Shown here: one piece after another, positions 1 through 6,672 of the stretch
How positions within the stretch are numbered: position 1 is the first letter of the stretch
How the letters are laid out: each line of letters starts with the position of its first letter
Assembly (NCBI GenBank): GCA_027064945.1
Contig: JAMOPB010000447.1
Span: 1 to 6,672 of the forward strand
From: Candidatus Cloacimonadota bacterium
GTDB lineage: Bacteria > Cloacimonadota > Cloacimonadia > Cloacimonadales > TCS61
Direction: 5' to 3'
DNA: 6,672 bases
Notes under the pieces: model-generated
What the model saw: the letters and a program-made list of their open reading frames with translations, nothing else
Database searches by the model: none
Told to the model about the DNA's origin: nothing
Position numbers and translations under genes: made by a program

Positions 1-3000
1 TATTACATCACCAAAATTTATAGATGTAGTAGATACAGTGATAATTGGTGGAGCTGCTTCTGTAACAACTAAATTTATTGGAATAACTTTTTCACTATTT
101 GCAGGATCATTAGATGTGATTACTAAATTTTTCTGATATGTATCTGCCGTAAGAGTAGTTGCGTCATAATAAAGTGTTATTTCTTCACTATCATTTGCTA
201 TAATAGTTCCTGAATTGTTTGATAGGCTTAGCCAGTTATCTGAAGTATAGTTTGTGGTAAATAGCACAGCATATCCACTTGTTAGATTTTCAAGATTTGT
301 TAGAGCCAATCCCACAGTTCCGGAAGAATTTTCTATTCCAATAGTAACGCTAGTATTTTGTGCAATTGTATCATATTGATATAAAATATTCCCATTAGGA
401 TATAATATCACTTGGAAAGTTTCATTGTTTAGAGGATTTTGACTATTATAATGCGATACATTATCATATTCCACAATGAATCTATTATTGGTCTCATCAG
501 AATAATAATACACATTTCCCCAATCATTACCGCTTGGTCTTAAATCTCTCCAGAATGGACAGATAATGCTATTTGGTTCTGTTGCATTTGGAATTTCATC
601 ATTGCTATAATCAGTACCATCCGTACCAAATGTAAGATATCCATTTGATGAGATAGTTATAGAATTTTCTACAGTACCGTAAAATTCAAAGGTGAAAGGT
701 AATGTGACAGTTTCCGAAACATCATCTCCTACGCAAGTTTCTGTTCCAATACCATTAATTTCATACCAGTTATATTCCGGTCCGTCTGCTTCATTAGAAT
801 CAATCCAATAATATCCGTAAGAATCTGGTCCGGCAGTAGATCTATCGGTGTTTTCAATAGCGATATTATAAGTTAAGTCAGAACCACCATTATTGGAAAT
901 TGTAAGAATTTGTTCATTGGAAGAACCGCTTTGAAGTGAATTTTGGAATTCATCTTGAGAAAAATCAATTACAGGAGGAGAAAAAATATTTGCTTGAACA
1001 GAAATCGTTTCATTAGGATTGGCATTTGAATTTGAGCTAATTTGAATATCTGAATTGTAAGTTCCTAATTCTGACGTTTGTAAAGATACATTAAATGTCT
1101 TGGAGTTTCCTTCTGAGATAGAATATGATAATTGATTTCTAATTGAATTTAATGGAGTTATCTCTTTTTCCTTTCTTGTTTGAACAGAAATTGTTAACTC
1201 AGAAGGGTAAGTAATAGTTCCAAACAATGTACCTGAGCCGGTGTTTGAAATTGTAAATGTTTCATTTGAATTTATATCATTTTGTGCTACATCTCCAAAA
1301 TCAATTGAGCTTGGACTTACACTTATTTCCGGACCATAAATAGAAAAGAGGTCACTAAAAGCGTATATATTGGAATCTTCCAAATTGGTAACTTTTATTT
1401 TATATTGATCTGAATTAGATAAATTATTAAAAATATTCCAATCGTATATTCCGTCATCTTGAGTAGAGGCAGTAATGTTTTGAATAAAAGTATTTGCTTG
1501 GAATAAATCGATGCTTACAGAATTGGTAGAAGTAAATCCTTCCCATGTGATTTGGCAAGCATCACCTAGAGCAAATATATCTCCTTCTGAAGGAGATGTG
1601 ATAGTGTAGCTATTAGATACATTTCCCTGCACAAGAAATTCATCAATATTCCAACCACTGAATTGCCAAGATGAATCAGTGGGGCCAATTGAGAAACGAA
1701 TTTGCAAATTACTGTTCCCGTCAGCATATTCAGAAATATCAAAATGAATGGTTGACCACTGGGAATCATTTACTGCAGCTGAATTAGTCCAAATTTCAAC
1801 CCAATTAGAACCATCATAAACATCAATATAAGCATGATCATAAGATGGTGATTCTACGTTGAGGAATCGAGTGAAATCAAGAGTTACATTGCTGGCATTA
1901 CTACAATCTATTGTAGGTGAGATAGCATATAACTCGCGATCAGCTAAAGAATTTTCATAATCTCCGGGATAAGAACCAAGTCCGGTTAAATCTGTTCCTA
2001 GTACATAACTTCCTGCATGAGCAGATGCCGGATCTGCATTTCCATGCTCACCTCCAAGTCCGGTTGGAATTGCTCTTTCAAATTCTCCTGCTAAAGTCCA
2101 ACTTTTATCAGTTTCAAAACCATCATAGAAAAGTTCAGTAATTGGCAAACTCACTGTCACACTGACTGATTTTTCTGTTTGATTATTTTCATTATCTGTA
2201 GCTATAACCTTGATTGTGTGAGAACCTAAACTTTCAGCTGATGTATCCCAGTCATATTGATAAGGTGATGTAGAATCTGTTGCTTTTAATTGATTGTCAA
2301 TGTAGAACTTCACATTTGAAATCGAGCCGTCAGCATCGGTAGCGGATACTTGTATTGGCTCTATGGTTCCAACTTCAATAATGTCACCTGAAGATGGATT
2401 CTGAATATTTACAATCGGATAACCACTAGAGATTCCGCTGATGATAAGGGAATAATTCTGGGGAGCTGATGTGCCATTATCATTAACTAAAGTACCTTTA
2501 TGATTAATTGTGATAGTATAAGAACCATTTGGATTATTAATTACTATTTGCTCGATATTATCAACAGAATTATCGCTGTTTTGTGTAGCAGCATTAGCCG
2601 GATTGTCTCTATCTAACGTCCAAGGAAAATATGTAGAACCATTTTGAGTTATTCGCATATCAAGATCATTAATTAAAGCTGGTGTAGTTGGATCTAAACT
2701 TGAGCTTAAAGCTGTTCCGGCAGGATCAGTCCAACAAAGTGTAGCTTTGAAATCTTCCAAGCCACTTGCAGGTAATGTAATTGTGTATTCTCCACCATTT
2801 TGTAAAATTTGTTCATTTATTTGAACTGTATAACCGTCAGCACTAATGTAATCTACCATTCTTTTTGTATTCATCAAACCCCAACCGAATTCATAATCTG
2901 GTCCATCACTATCACCGGCTTCATCAGCACAATGGACGGTAAGAGCTTTTAGAGTGGCTGCTTTTAGGAAGTTTCCTGTTTGTTCTTGGTAATGTTCTTG

Positions 3001-4089
3001 TACCAAAGCAAGAGAACCGGTAACAGAAGGAGCTGCCATTGATGTTCCTGAAATTGATGAATAATCTGTATCAGAGCCATCGTAAGTTGAATATAAGTTG
3101 ATTCCGTTTGCTGAAATATCAGGTTTTATTCTTCCGTCATCGCAAGGTCCCCAACTACTAAAATAAGACATTTGCACGTCAGAAGGTTGGGTATATTCTC
3201 CTGTTAGATCATCTACTGCGGCAACAGTGAGTACATTTTTACCAACAGCCATATCTGCCAAACAATCATAAGGTCCATCATTTGGATGGTCAGGATCATC
3301 TCCGGGTCCATCTCCTCGGTCATTTCCTGCAGATTCAACTATCAGATAGTAAGGTGCGCTGTAGGCTATTTCATCAAATTCTCTGGAGTTTGAATTGTAT
3401 AATCCAAAAGTCCAATCTTCTCCAGCAGTAGATTGTCCATTCCAAACCCAACCATTATTCCAAGCCCAGCCTCGTCCAAATCCATATGAATGATTTGATA
3501 AGAGCATGCCATCTGCTGCTTCAGTAGCCATTTCAGAAGTATCATAATTCCAGTCGAAATATTTTAAGCTAGCTTCAAAAGCCATTCCTTTGGCAGCAGG
3601 TTGAACTCCGGCAGCCATAATTGTTCCTGCAACATGGGTAGAATGATAATGAGTAGTTGTTTGTCCATCACCACTTGTTGCTCTGCCGCCAAATTCTTGG
3701 TGAGAGGCTCTTACAGCTCCGCCATCCCATTCTCGCACAAGAATTCCGTCACCTGTAAGTGAGTAGCCATTTCCTGAGGTTGGGTAAACTTTATCGGTTG
3801 AAATTGTAAAAGCTGCGTCAGCATTATTGGTAATTCGATAAATTGGTTTATCTTCCGAATCAAAATAAGCAAGTTCCATATAGTTTTTCCCATTATCAAT
3901 GATTAATGGAATATTCCTATTATTTGCTTTAGTTAAAGCATCAAATTTTCTTTCTTCCCATTTTTTTCGGTAATTTATGGAAAGATTGTTCAGCTTTTTA
4001 ACATCACTATTTTCAATAACTTTTGATAAATCTGCAAATACAAAATTATAAATAAAAATAAGAAAAACAAGGGATAAAATTCTTTTCAT
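1..4089 (-). CDS. Secreted S8 family (subtilisin, Kp43-like) serine peptidase with multi-domain beta tail; 3' end outside window
   Basis: The 1363 visible codons are open to the left edge with no stop, so the C-terminus is missing. The product is predicted to be an exported endopeptidase acting on extracellular protein. Layout by residue: signal peptide 1-19; propeptide-like stretch about 20-110; S8 catalytic domain about 115-412, with Asp122 (REWDGG), His149 (HSTHVAGT), oxyanion Asn256 (ESAGN) and Ser350 (GTSMAAPS); Kp43-type beta-sandwich about 420-555 (CWTDPAG, INDLDMRIT); Ig-like domain (Big_7 style, DADGSISNVKFYIDNQ) 560-647; MAM-like jelly roll 650-822 ending GWNIDEFLVQG; Kre9/Knh1-like domain 827-918; ASH-like domain 921-1036 (SIDFGDVA); a split BACON/ASH-like domain 1040-1343 that holds a nidogen-like insert; and the start of another ASH-like domain from 1347 (SINFGDVI). 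The ATG at 4089 is chosen because AAAGGAG lies 5 bases upstream, a signal peptide follows, and an in-frame TAG lies at 4105-4107. A sorting domain like that of the upstream paralogue is expected off the left edge, but this is inference. The peptidase call is firm; the tail domain names come from motif recognition. Confidence 0.95.
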   Translation of the reverse strand, partial: MKRILSLVFLIFIYNFVFADLSKVIENSDVKKLNNLSINYRKKWEERKFDALTKANNRNIPLIIDNGKNYMELAYFDSEDKPIYRITNNADAAFTISTDKVYPTSGNGYSLTGDGILVREWDGGAVRASHQEFGGRATSGDGQTTTHYHSTHVAGTIMAAGVQPAAKGMAFEASLKYFDWNYDTSEMATEAADGMLLSNHSYGFGRGWAWNNGWVWNGQSTAGEDWTFGLYNSNSREFDEIAYSAPYYLIVESAGNDRGDGPGDDPDHPNDGPYDCLADMAVGKNVLTVAAVDDLTGEYTQPSDVQMSYFSSWGPCDDGRIKPDISANGINLYSTYDGSDTDYSSISGTSMAAPSVTGSLALVQEHYQEQTGNFLKAATLKALTVHCADEAGDSDGPDYEFGWGLMNTKRMVDYISADGYTVQINEQILQNGGEYTITLPASGLEDFKATLCWTDPAGTALSSSLDPTTPALINDLDMRITQNGSTYFPWTLDRDNPANAATQNSDNSVDNIEQIVINNPNGSYTITINHKGTLVNDNGTSAPQNYSLIISGISSGYPIVNIQNPSSGDIIEVGTIEPIQVSATDADGSISNVKFYIDNQLKATDSTSPYQYDWDTSAESLGSHTIKVIATDNENNQTEKSVSVTVSLPITELFYDGFETDKSWTLAGEFERAIPTGLGGEHGNADPASAHAGSYVLGTDLTGLGSYPGDYENSLADRELYAISPTIDCSNASNVTLDFTRFLNVESPSYDHAYIDVYDGSNWVEIWTNSAAVNDSQWSTIHFDISEYADGNSNLQIRFSIGPTDSSWQFSGWNIDEFLVQGNVSNSYTITSPSEGDIFALGDACQITWEGFTSTNSVSIDLFQANTFIQNITASTQDDGIYDWNIFNNLSNSDQYKIKVTNLEDSNIYAFSDLFSIYGPEISVSPSSIDFGDVAQNDINSNETFTISNTGSGTLFGTITYPSELTISVQTRKEKEITPLNSIRNQLSYSISEGNSKTFNVSLQTSELGTYNSDIQISSNSNANPNETISVQANIFSPPVIDFSQDEFQNSLQSGSSNEQILTISNNGGSDLTYNIAIENTDRSTAGPDSYGYYWIDSNEADGPEYNWYEINGIGTETCVGDDVSETVTLPFTFEFYGTVENSITISSNGYLTFGTDGTDYSNDEIPNATEPNSIICPFWRDLRPSGNDWGNVYYYSDETNNRFIVEYDNVSHYNSQNPLNNETFQVILYPNGNILYQYDTIAQNTSVTIGIENSSGTVGLALTNLENLTSGYAVLFTTNYTSDNWLSLSNNSGTIIANDSEEITLYYDATTLTADTYQKNLVITSNDPANSEKVIPINLVVTEAAPPIITVSTTSINFGDVI
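250..843 (-). other. Nidogen-like beta domain inserted within a BACON/ASH-like domain
   Basis: Residues about 1083-1280 of the downstream peptidase. The stretch opens with GPDSYGYYWIDSNE and has LPFTFEFYG, ISSNGYLTFG and CPFWRDL, then a strand pair (RFIVEYDNVSHY, FQVILYPNGNILYQY). This pattern of a smooth-surface opening, SSNGYxxFG and a W-x-DL turn resembles the NIDO-like domains common in Cloacimonadota-type secreted proteins. It is flanked by LTISNNGGSDLTYNI (1062-1076) and WLSLSNNSGTI (1286-1296), which normally belong to one continuous domain. Function is unknown; adhesion or spacing is possible. Confidence 0.55.
2854..3747 (-). other. S8 catalytic domain with complete Asp-His-Ser triad
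   Basis: Residues about 115-412 of the downstream peptidase. Codons of the key residues: Asp122 at 3724-3726, His149 at 3643-3645, oxyanion-hole Asn256 at 3322-3324, Ser350 at 3040-3042. The order Asp-His-Asn-Ser and the GTSMAAP signature are diagnostic of subtilases. The residue after the catalytic His is Ser (HSTHVAGT) where classic subtilisins have Gly. The stretch SWGPCDDGRIKPDISANG (312-329) matches the usual subtilase segment before the Ser loop. Nothing suggests inactivation. Domain edges are approximate. Confidence 0.92.
4033..4089 (-). other. Signal peptide of the downstream peptidase
   Basis: Residues 1-19 begin with the basic MKR, continue with a hydrophobic core (ILSLVFLIFIYNF) and end in V-F-A before Asp20. 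This fits a Sec signal peptidase I site of the A-x-A type with Val at -3. There is no Cys at +1, so it is not a lipoprotein signal. The exact cleavage position is a prediction. Confidence 0.85.
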
Positions 4090-4094
4090 GAACA

Positions 4095-4101
4095 CTCCTT
4101 T
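4095..4101 (-). promoter_or_regulatory. Shine-Dalgarno sequence fixing the start of the downstream peptidase
   Basis: AAAGGAG on the minus strand, 5 bases before ATG 4089-4087, is a strong match to the anti-Shine-Dalgarno. A GTG at 4095-4093 is in frame but overlaps this site, and a TAG at 4107-4105 closes the frame, so the ATG is the only sensible start. Confidence 0.85.
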
Positions 4102-4113
4102 AAACTAAAAAAT

Positions 4114-4119
4114 ATTATA
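4114..4119 (-). promoter_or_regulatory. Possible -10 element (TATAAT) for the downstream peptidase gene
   Basis: A perfect TATAAT lies on the minus strand, 24 bases before the ATG and just after the terminator T-tract. No good -35 exists at normal spacing: the 17-base position reads GTAGTG, inside the terminator stem. The region is very AT-rich, so a chance match is possible. If real, transcription would start near 4107 and leave a leader of under 20 bases. Confidence 0.35.
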
Positions 4120-4127
4120 TATAAAAC

Positions 4128-4165
4128 AAAAAAAAGCACTACCCATCAATACAGAAAGGTAGCGC
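4128..4165 (-). terminator. Intrinsic terminator of the upstream peptidase gene
   Basis: On the minus strand GCGCTACC (4165-4158) pairs with GGTAGTGC (4143-4136), giving eight base pairs with one G-U wobble around a 14-base loop. Eight T residues (4135-4128) follow directly. The stem begins 15 bases after the TAA stop. The hairpin also folds on the plus strand with a weaker AATTTTT tail, but no plus-strand gene needs it. Confidence 0.85.
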
Positions 4166-4180
4166 AATTTTTAAAGAATC

Positions 4181-6672
4181 TTATTTCAGTAGCAATCCTT
4201 TTTTTATTTCAATAAAATCATCCGCTCTCATTTTGAAGAAATAAATTCCGCTTGAGACAGGTTTAGATTTGCTATCAAGACCATTCCAATAGATTTGGTA
4301 TTCGCCTTTATTTTTTTTCCCTTCCATATAAGTTTTTATTTTTTGTCCTTTTGCGTTGTATATTTCAATCACTACATTTGCAGTACTTTTTAATGTGTAT
4401 TTTATATTGGTAGAAGGATTAAAAGGATTTGGAAAATTTTGTGCCAGAGCTGTTTTTATTGGAATTCCGGGTGAATTATCATTATCATCATCTTGGGTAT
4501 AAAGAACATTTATTTCAGTAAAAATCTTTGAAGCACTATCTAAAGATATCCCTTCTAGCCAGTACCAATATTCTGTGTTAATTTGTAATTCGCTTTCATC
4601 TTGATAGCTATACAAGGTAGGTTCTGAACAAAAGCCTTTTGCAGGAATTAGGATATTATTTAATTTTTGAGCGTTCTCAATTAAATTAGTTGAAGATCTG
4701 TATATGTTCCAACCATAGCTATTATGTTCAGTAATTGTTCTCCATGAGAGATTAATCTCATTAGAATTTATAGAAGCAGTGAACGAAGCAAGCTCTACAG
4801 GTAATTCTGAGTCACCGTTCATAACTAAAAATGTATCAGAGGTTCTTGCTGATGATAGCCAATTAAATGTTACTTTCCCATTTTCAAAAATAGGAGTTGT
4901 AGATATTGAGGATACATTTTGCCAATTGGAGCCATCAAAAAACAGTACTTGAGTTGCTTTTTCATTTGATTGATAGTTTAATGAAATGTGAGTCATAATA
5001 TTTGAAGGTATAATTAATTTTAGCACTGTAGCACACAAATCAGGTTCAGGAATTGGAGTATCCGGAAGTTTTTGAACTTGATAAATAATATTAGTGTTAT
5101 TTACAGTTTCTGAGAAAGCTAATTCAATTTCAGGGTGAACAATACCAAAGTTTAATTCGATTGGTGGTAACGTAATCTCAGGAGGATTAGAACCGTTGAA
5201 ATTTTCTACTACAGCGCCCACAGTAACCGTATTTACGGTTTCCGGTAGAACTGGCTCTTCTATTGTTGTAAAATTATTTTCCAAAGGAGTGCTACATTCT
5301 CCGGCTTCATTATAAGGGATAATTTTCCAAGAGATATTTTGATTATAGGGTAAATTATCAAGTGTTAATGTGTATAAAATATTGCCATTAAAAGGTATAT
5401 CGGCAATTACAGATTGATCTTTAACAACTTTGAAACCAATAGGCAGATCACCTTCGAGAGATTGATATTTCCAACAAACTGTTACTTTGGGAGGGATATT
5501 AGTAGCGCCGTTTATTGGGAAAAAATTGGATGCATTACCAGGAACTTGTGTAAGCTCTTTTCCTATAATAGTAAAATCATCAATTGCCCAACCTTTTTCA
5601 TTATTACTTGAATCAGTTGCAAAAATAAATCTAATTGCAAAATCTGAATTTGAAAATTCGGATAAATCCACATTAACTTTTGTCCAGTCTTGTTTGTCAT
5701 AAGTCCAAGCCGGTTCATTTGCAGCAGGATTGTTATAGTTTTCATTTATTTCGTTATCATAAGGGACAGAAAGATTTGAGTTTTCTATAGATTGCCATTG
5801 GTTATTTGTGTAAACTTGGATGAAAGCTCCATCATAATCGGATTGAGTAAATTCTGCATCTAACCACATCCAGAACGAACAATGATTTTCTTCAGTTAAT
5901 GAAAGATCTATTGTTGGGGATGTTAGAATATATTCTTTGGAACTTTCATAATCATTATTCCCATTTGTAATAAAACAAGTTCCATTTCCTGTATGATCAT
6001 TATTTGGAATAGTGGGAACTACATTTATCCAATCCCCTGAACCATTAGTTGCGTTCCAATCTGAAGCATCGGAAAAATCAGCTTGATAGATTGTTTGATA
6101 AGGTTCGGATAGAGTTATGTAATTTATGTCATCATACCGGTTGTTATCGTTATCAAAAGCAATTGCTTTAATTTCATTATCTCCATAATTCTCAAAAGTT
6201 GTATCCCATAAATATGAATAAGGTGGTGTATAATCGGTAAAGCATAGCTGATTATTAATATAAAATTCTACTTTTGAAATTTCACCATCAGGATCTTCAG
6301 CTATAGCTGTAATTTCTATATTCTCCCCATGATTTAATACATCTCCCGAATTAGGATTTGTTATTGTGCAAGTTGGGAGACCTTCTGCAATTCCACTAAT
6401 AATAAGGGCAAAATCTTGATTTGAAATTTCACCATCTTCATTTACTAAAAGATCTTTATGACTAATTGTAATTGTGTAGGTTTTTTGCTCAGGATTTGCA
6501 ATAAATATTTGTTCCACATTATCAATGTTATTATCCGAATTATTTGTTGCAGGCATGTTAGGATTATTTTTATCTAATTTCCAAGGATAATATATATTTG
6601 TTTTTTCTGTGATTCTCATATCAAGATCATTAACAAGCATGATATCAGATGGGTCTAAGCCTGAAATAGCTT
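4181..6672 (-). CDS. C-terminal part of a paralogous S8 (Kp43-like) peptidase with Fn3-like modules and C-terminal sorting domain; 5' end outside window
   Basis: The frame is open to the right edge and ends at TAA (4181-4183), with about 829 codons visible. The Met codon at 6638-6640 is internal: the reading frame continues upstream as AISGLDPSDI, which aligns with SSLDPTTPAL of the downstream peptidase, so the true start and the catalytic triad lie outside the window. Order, counting that Met as 1: end of the Kp43-type beta-sandwich 1-88 (LVNDLDMRIT, FALIISGI); Ig-like Big_7-style domain 91-177 (DPDGEISKVEFYINNQ); MAM-like jelly roll 182-360, ending GWAIDDFTIIG; Fn3-like domain about 368-460; unrecognised beta-rich region about 463-608; Fn3-like module 612-712 (LPVELASF, LSWRTITEHN, WNIYRSS); acidic linker DDDNDN; sorting domain 727-819. 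The part seen contains no catalytic residues, so peptidase activity is inferred from homology. The product is probably exported and surface-bound or released. It is followed by an intrinsic terminator. Confidence 0.93.
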   Translation of the reverse strand, partial: AISGLDPSDIMLVNDLDMRITEKTNIYYPWKLDKNNPNMPATNNSDNNIDNVEQIFIANPEQKTYTITISHKDLLVNEDGEISNQDFALIISGIAEGLPTCTITNPNSGDVLNHGENIEITAIAEDPDGEISKVEFYINNQLCFTDYTPPYSYLWDTTFENYGDNEIKAIAFDNDNNRYDDINYITLSEPYQTIYQADFSDASDWNATNGSGDWINVVPTIPNNDHTGNGTCFITNGNNDYESSKEYILTSPTIDLSLTEENHCSFWMWLDAEFTQSDYDGAFIQVYTNNQWQSIENSNLSVPYDNEINENYNNPAANEPAWTYDKQDWTKVNVDLSEFSNSDFAIRFIFATDSSNNEKGWAIDDFTIIGKELTQVPGNASNFFPINGATNIPPKVTVCWKYQSLEGDLPIGFKVVKDQSVIADIPFNGNILYTLTLDNLPYNQNISWKIIPYNEAGECSTPLENNFTTIEEPVLPETVNTVTVGAVVENFNGSNPPEITLPPIELNFGIVHPEIELAFSETVNNTNIIYQVQKLPDTPIPEPDLCATVLKLIIPSNIMTHISLNYQSNEKATQVLFFDGSNWQNVSSISTTPIFENGKVTFNWLSSARTSDTFLVMNGDSELPVELASFTASINSNEINLSWRTITEHNSYGWNIYRSSTNLIENAQKLNNILIPAKGFCSEPTLYSYQDESELQINTEYWYWLEGISLDSASKIFTEINVLYTQDDDNDNSPGIPIKTALAQNFPNPFNPSTNIKYTLKSTANVVIEIYNAKGQKIKTYMEGKKNKGEYQIYWNGLDSKSKPVSSGIYFFKMRADDFIEIKKGLLLK
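4184..4462 (-). other. C-terminal sorting domain (T9SS type A / FlgD Ig-like)
   Basis: The last 93 residues of the upstream paralogue hold ALAQNFPNPFNPSTNIKYTL, then VIEIYNAKGQKIKT, WNGLDSKSKPVSSGIYFFKM and the basic end KKGLLLK. The NFPNPFNPxT opening and SGIYF strand are hallmarks of the C-terminal domains used for export or surface attachment through type IX secretion in Bacteroidota, and of the FlgD Ig-like fold seen in related phyla. Whether this organism has a type IX system cannot be told from the window. Confidence 0.85.

Noticed and set aside
1566..1769. 67-residue minus-strand ORF
   Set aside because: It lies wholly inside the downstream peptidase gene in another frame, has no ribosome site and no recognisable protein features.
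3711..3899. 62-residue minus-strand ORF
   Set aside because: It is out of frame within the peptidase N-terminal and catalytic region, which is clearly the real coding frame.
4144..4149. TTGATG on the minus strand as a -35 box
   Set aside because: It lies in the terminator loop, 24 bases from the TATAAT, which is too far for a normal sigma-70 promoter.
4090..4180. Riboswitch or small RNA in the intergenic gap
   Set aside because: The only structure is one simple hairpin with a T-tract, fully explained as a terminator, and the remaining leader is too short for an aptamer.
4478..4494. Run of ATC/ATT triplets as a microsatellite
   Set aside because: It encodes the short acidic linker DDDNDN before the sorting domain and is too short to treat as a repeat locus.
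5414..5745. Three short ORFs of 60-71 residues on both strands
   Set aside because: They overlap the jelly-roll and Fn3-like coding region of the upstream paralogue and look like chance frames in AT-rich DNA.
6638..6640. ATG as start of the upstream gene
   Set aside because: The frame stays open to the window edge, and the preceding ten residues align with the downstream paralogue, so this Met is internal to the peptidase C-terminal domain. No Shine-Dalgarno precedes it.

Overview
The window holds parts of two large, secreted, multi-domain proteins, both on the minus strand and lying head to tail, with a 91-base gap between them. Transcription runs from high to low coordinates. The upstream gene (4181-6672) enters from the right edge without its start. 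The downstream gene (1-4089) begins in the window and runs off the left edge without a stop. Nearly every base outside 4090-4180 is coding. I see no RNA gene, insertion sequence or CRISPR array.

The downstream gene encodes a subtilisin-type (S8 family, Kp43-like) serine peptidase. It has a signal peptide, a complete set of catalytic residues, the beta-sandwich that follows the catalytic domain in Kp43-type enzymes, and then a long series of extracellular beta domains. The upstream gene is a paralogue. Its visible part starts near the end of the same peptidase beta-sandwich, so its catalytic domain should lie just beyond the right edge. It ends in a C-terminal domain of the NFPNPFNPST type (T9SS type A / FlgD Ig-like sorting domain). 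The two proteins are clearly similar in the peptidase C-terminal domain and the next Ig-like domain, weakly similar in the following jelly-roll domain, and unlike each other after that.

The gap holds a strong intrinsic terminator for the upstream gene. A TATAAT-like -10 element and a clear Shine-Dalgarno sequence for the downstream gene follow it closely, so the pair may be transcribed separately.

The organism is probably an AT-rich Gram-negative of the Fibrobacteres-Chlorobi-Bacteroidetes group. The style of the tail domains (LPVELxSF followed by an NIYRS-type Fn3-like module, NFPNPFNPST, a GLLLK end, GPDSYGYYWIDS with PFWRDL, and WLSLSxxSG with LVITSNDP) most resembles Candidatus Cloacimonadota. 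Ignavibacteria, Marinimicrobia or a related candidate phylum are possible. This assignment is from remembered family style and was not tested by a search.

Both products are probably exported and then displayed on the surface or released, where they would degrade external protein. I found no convincing new system. The most notable points are the tandem paralogues with exchanged tails, and a nidogen-like domain that appears to be inserted inside another beta domain in the downstream protein.
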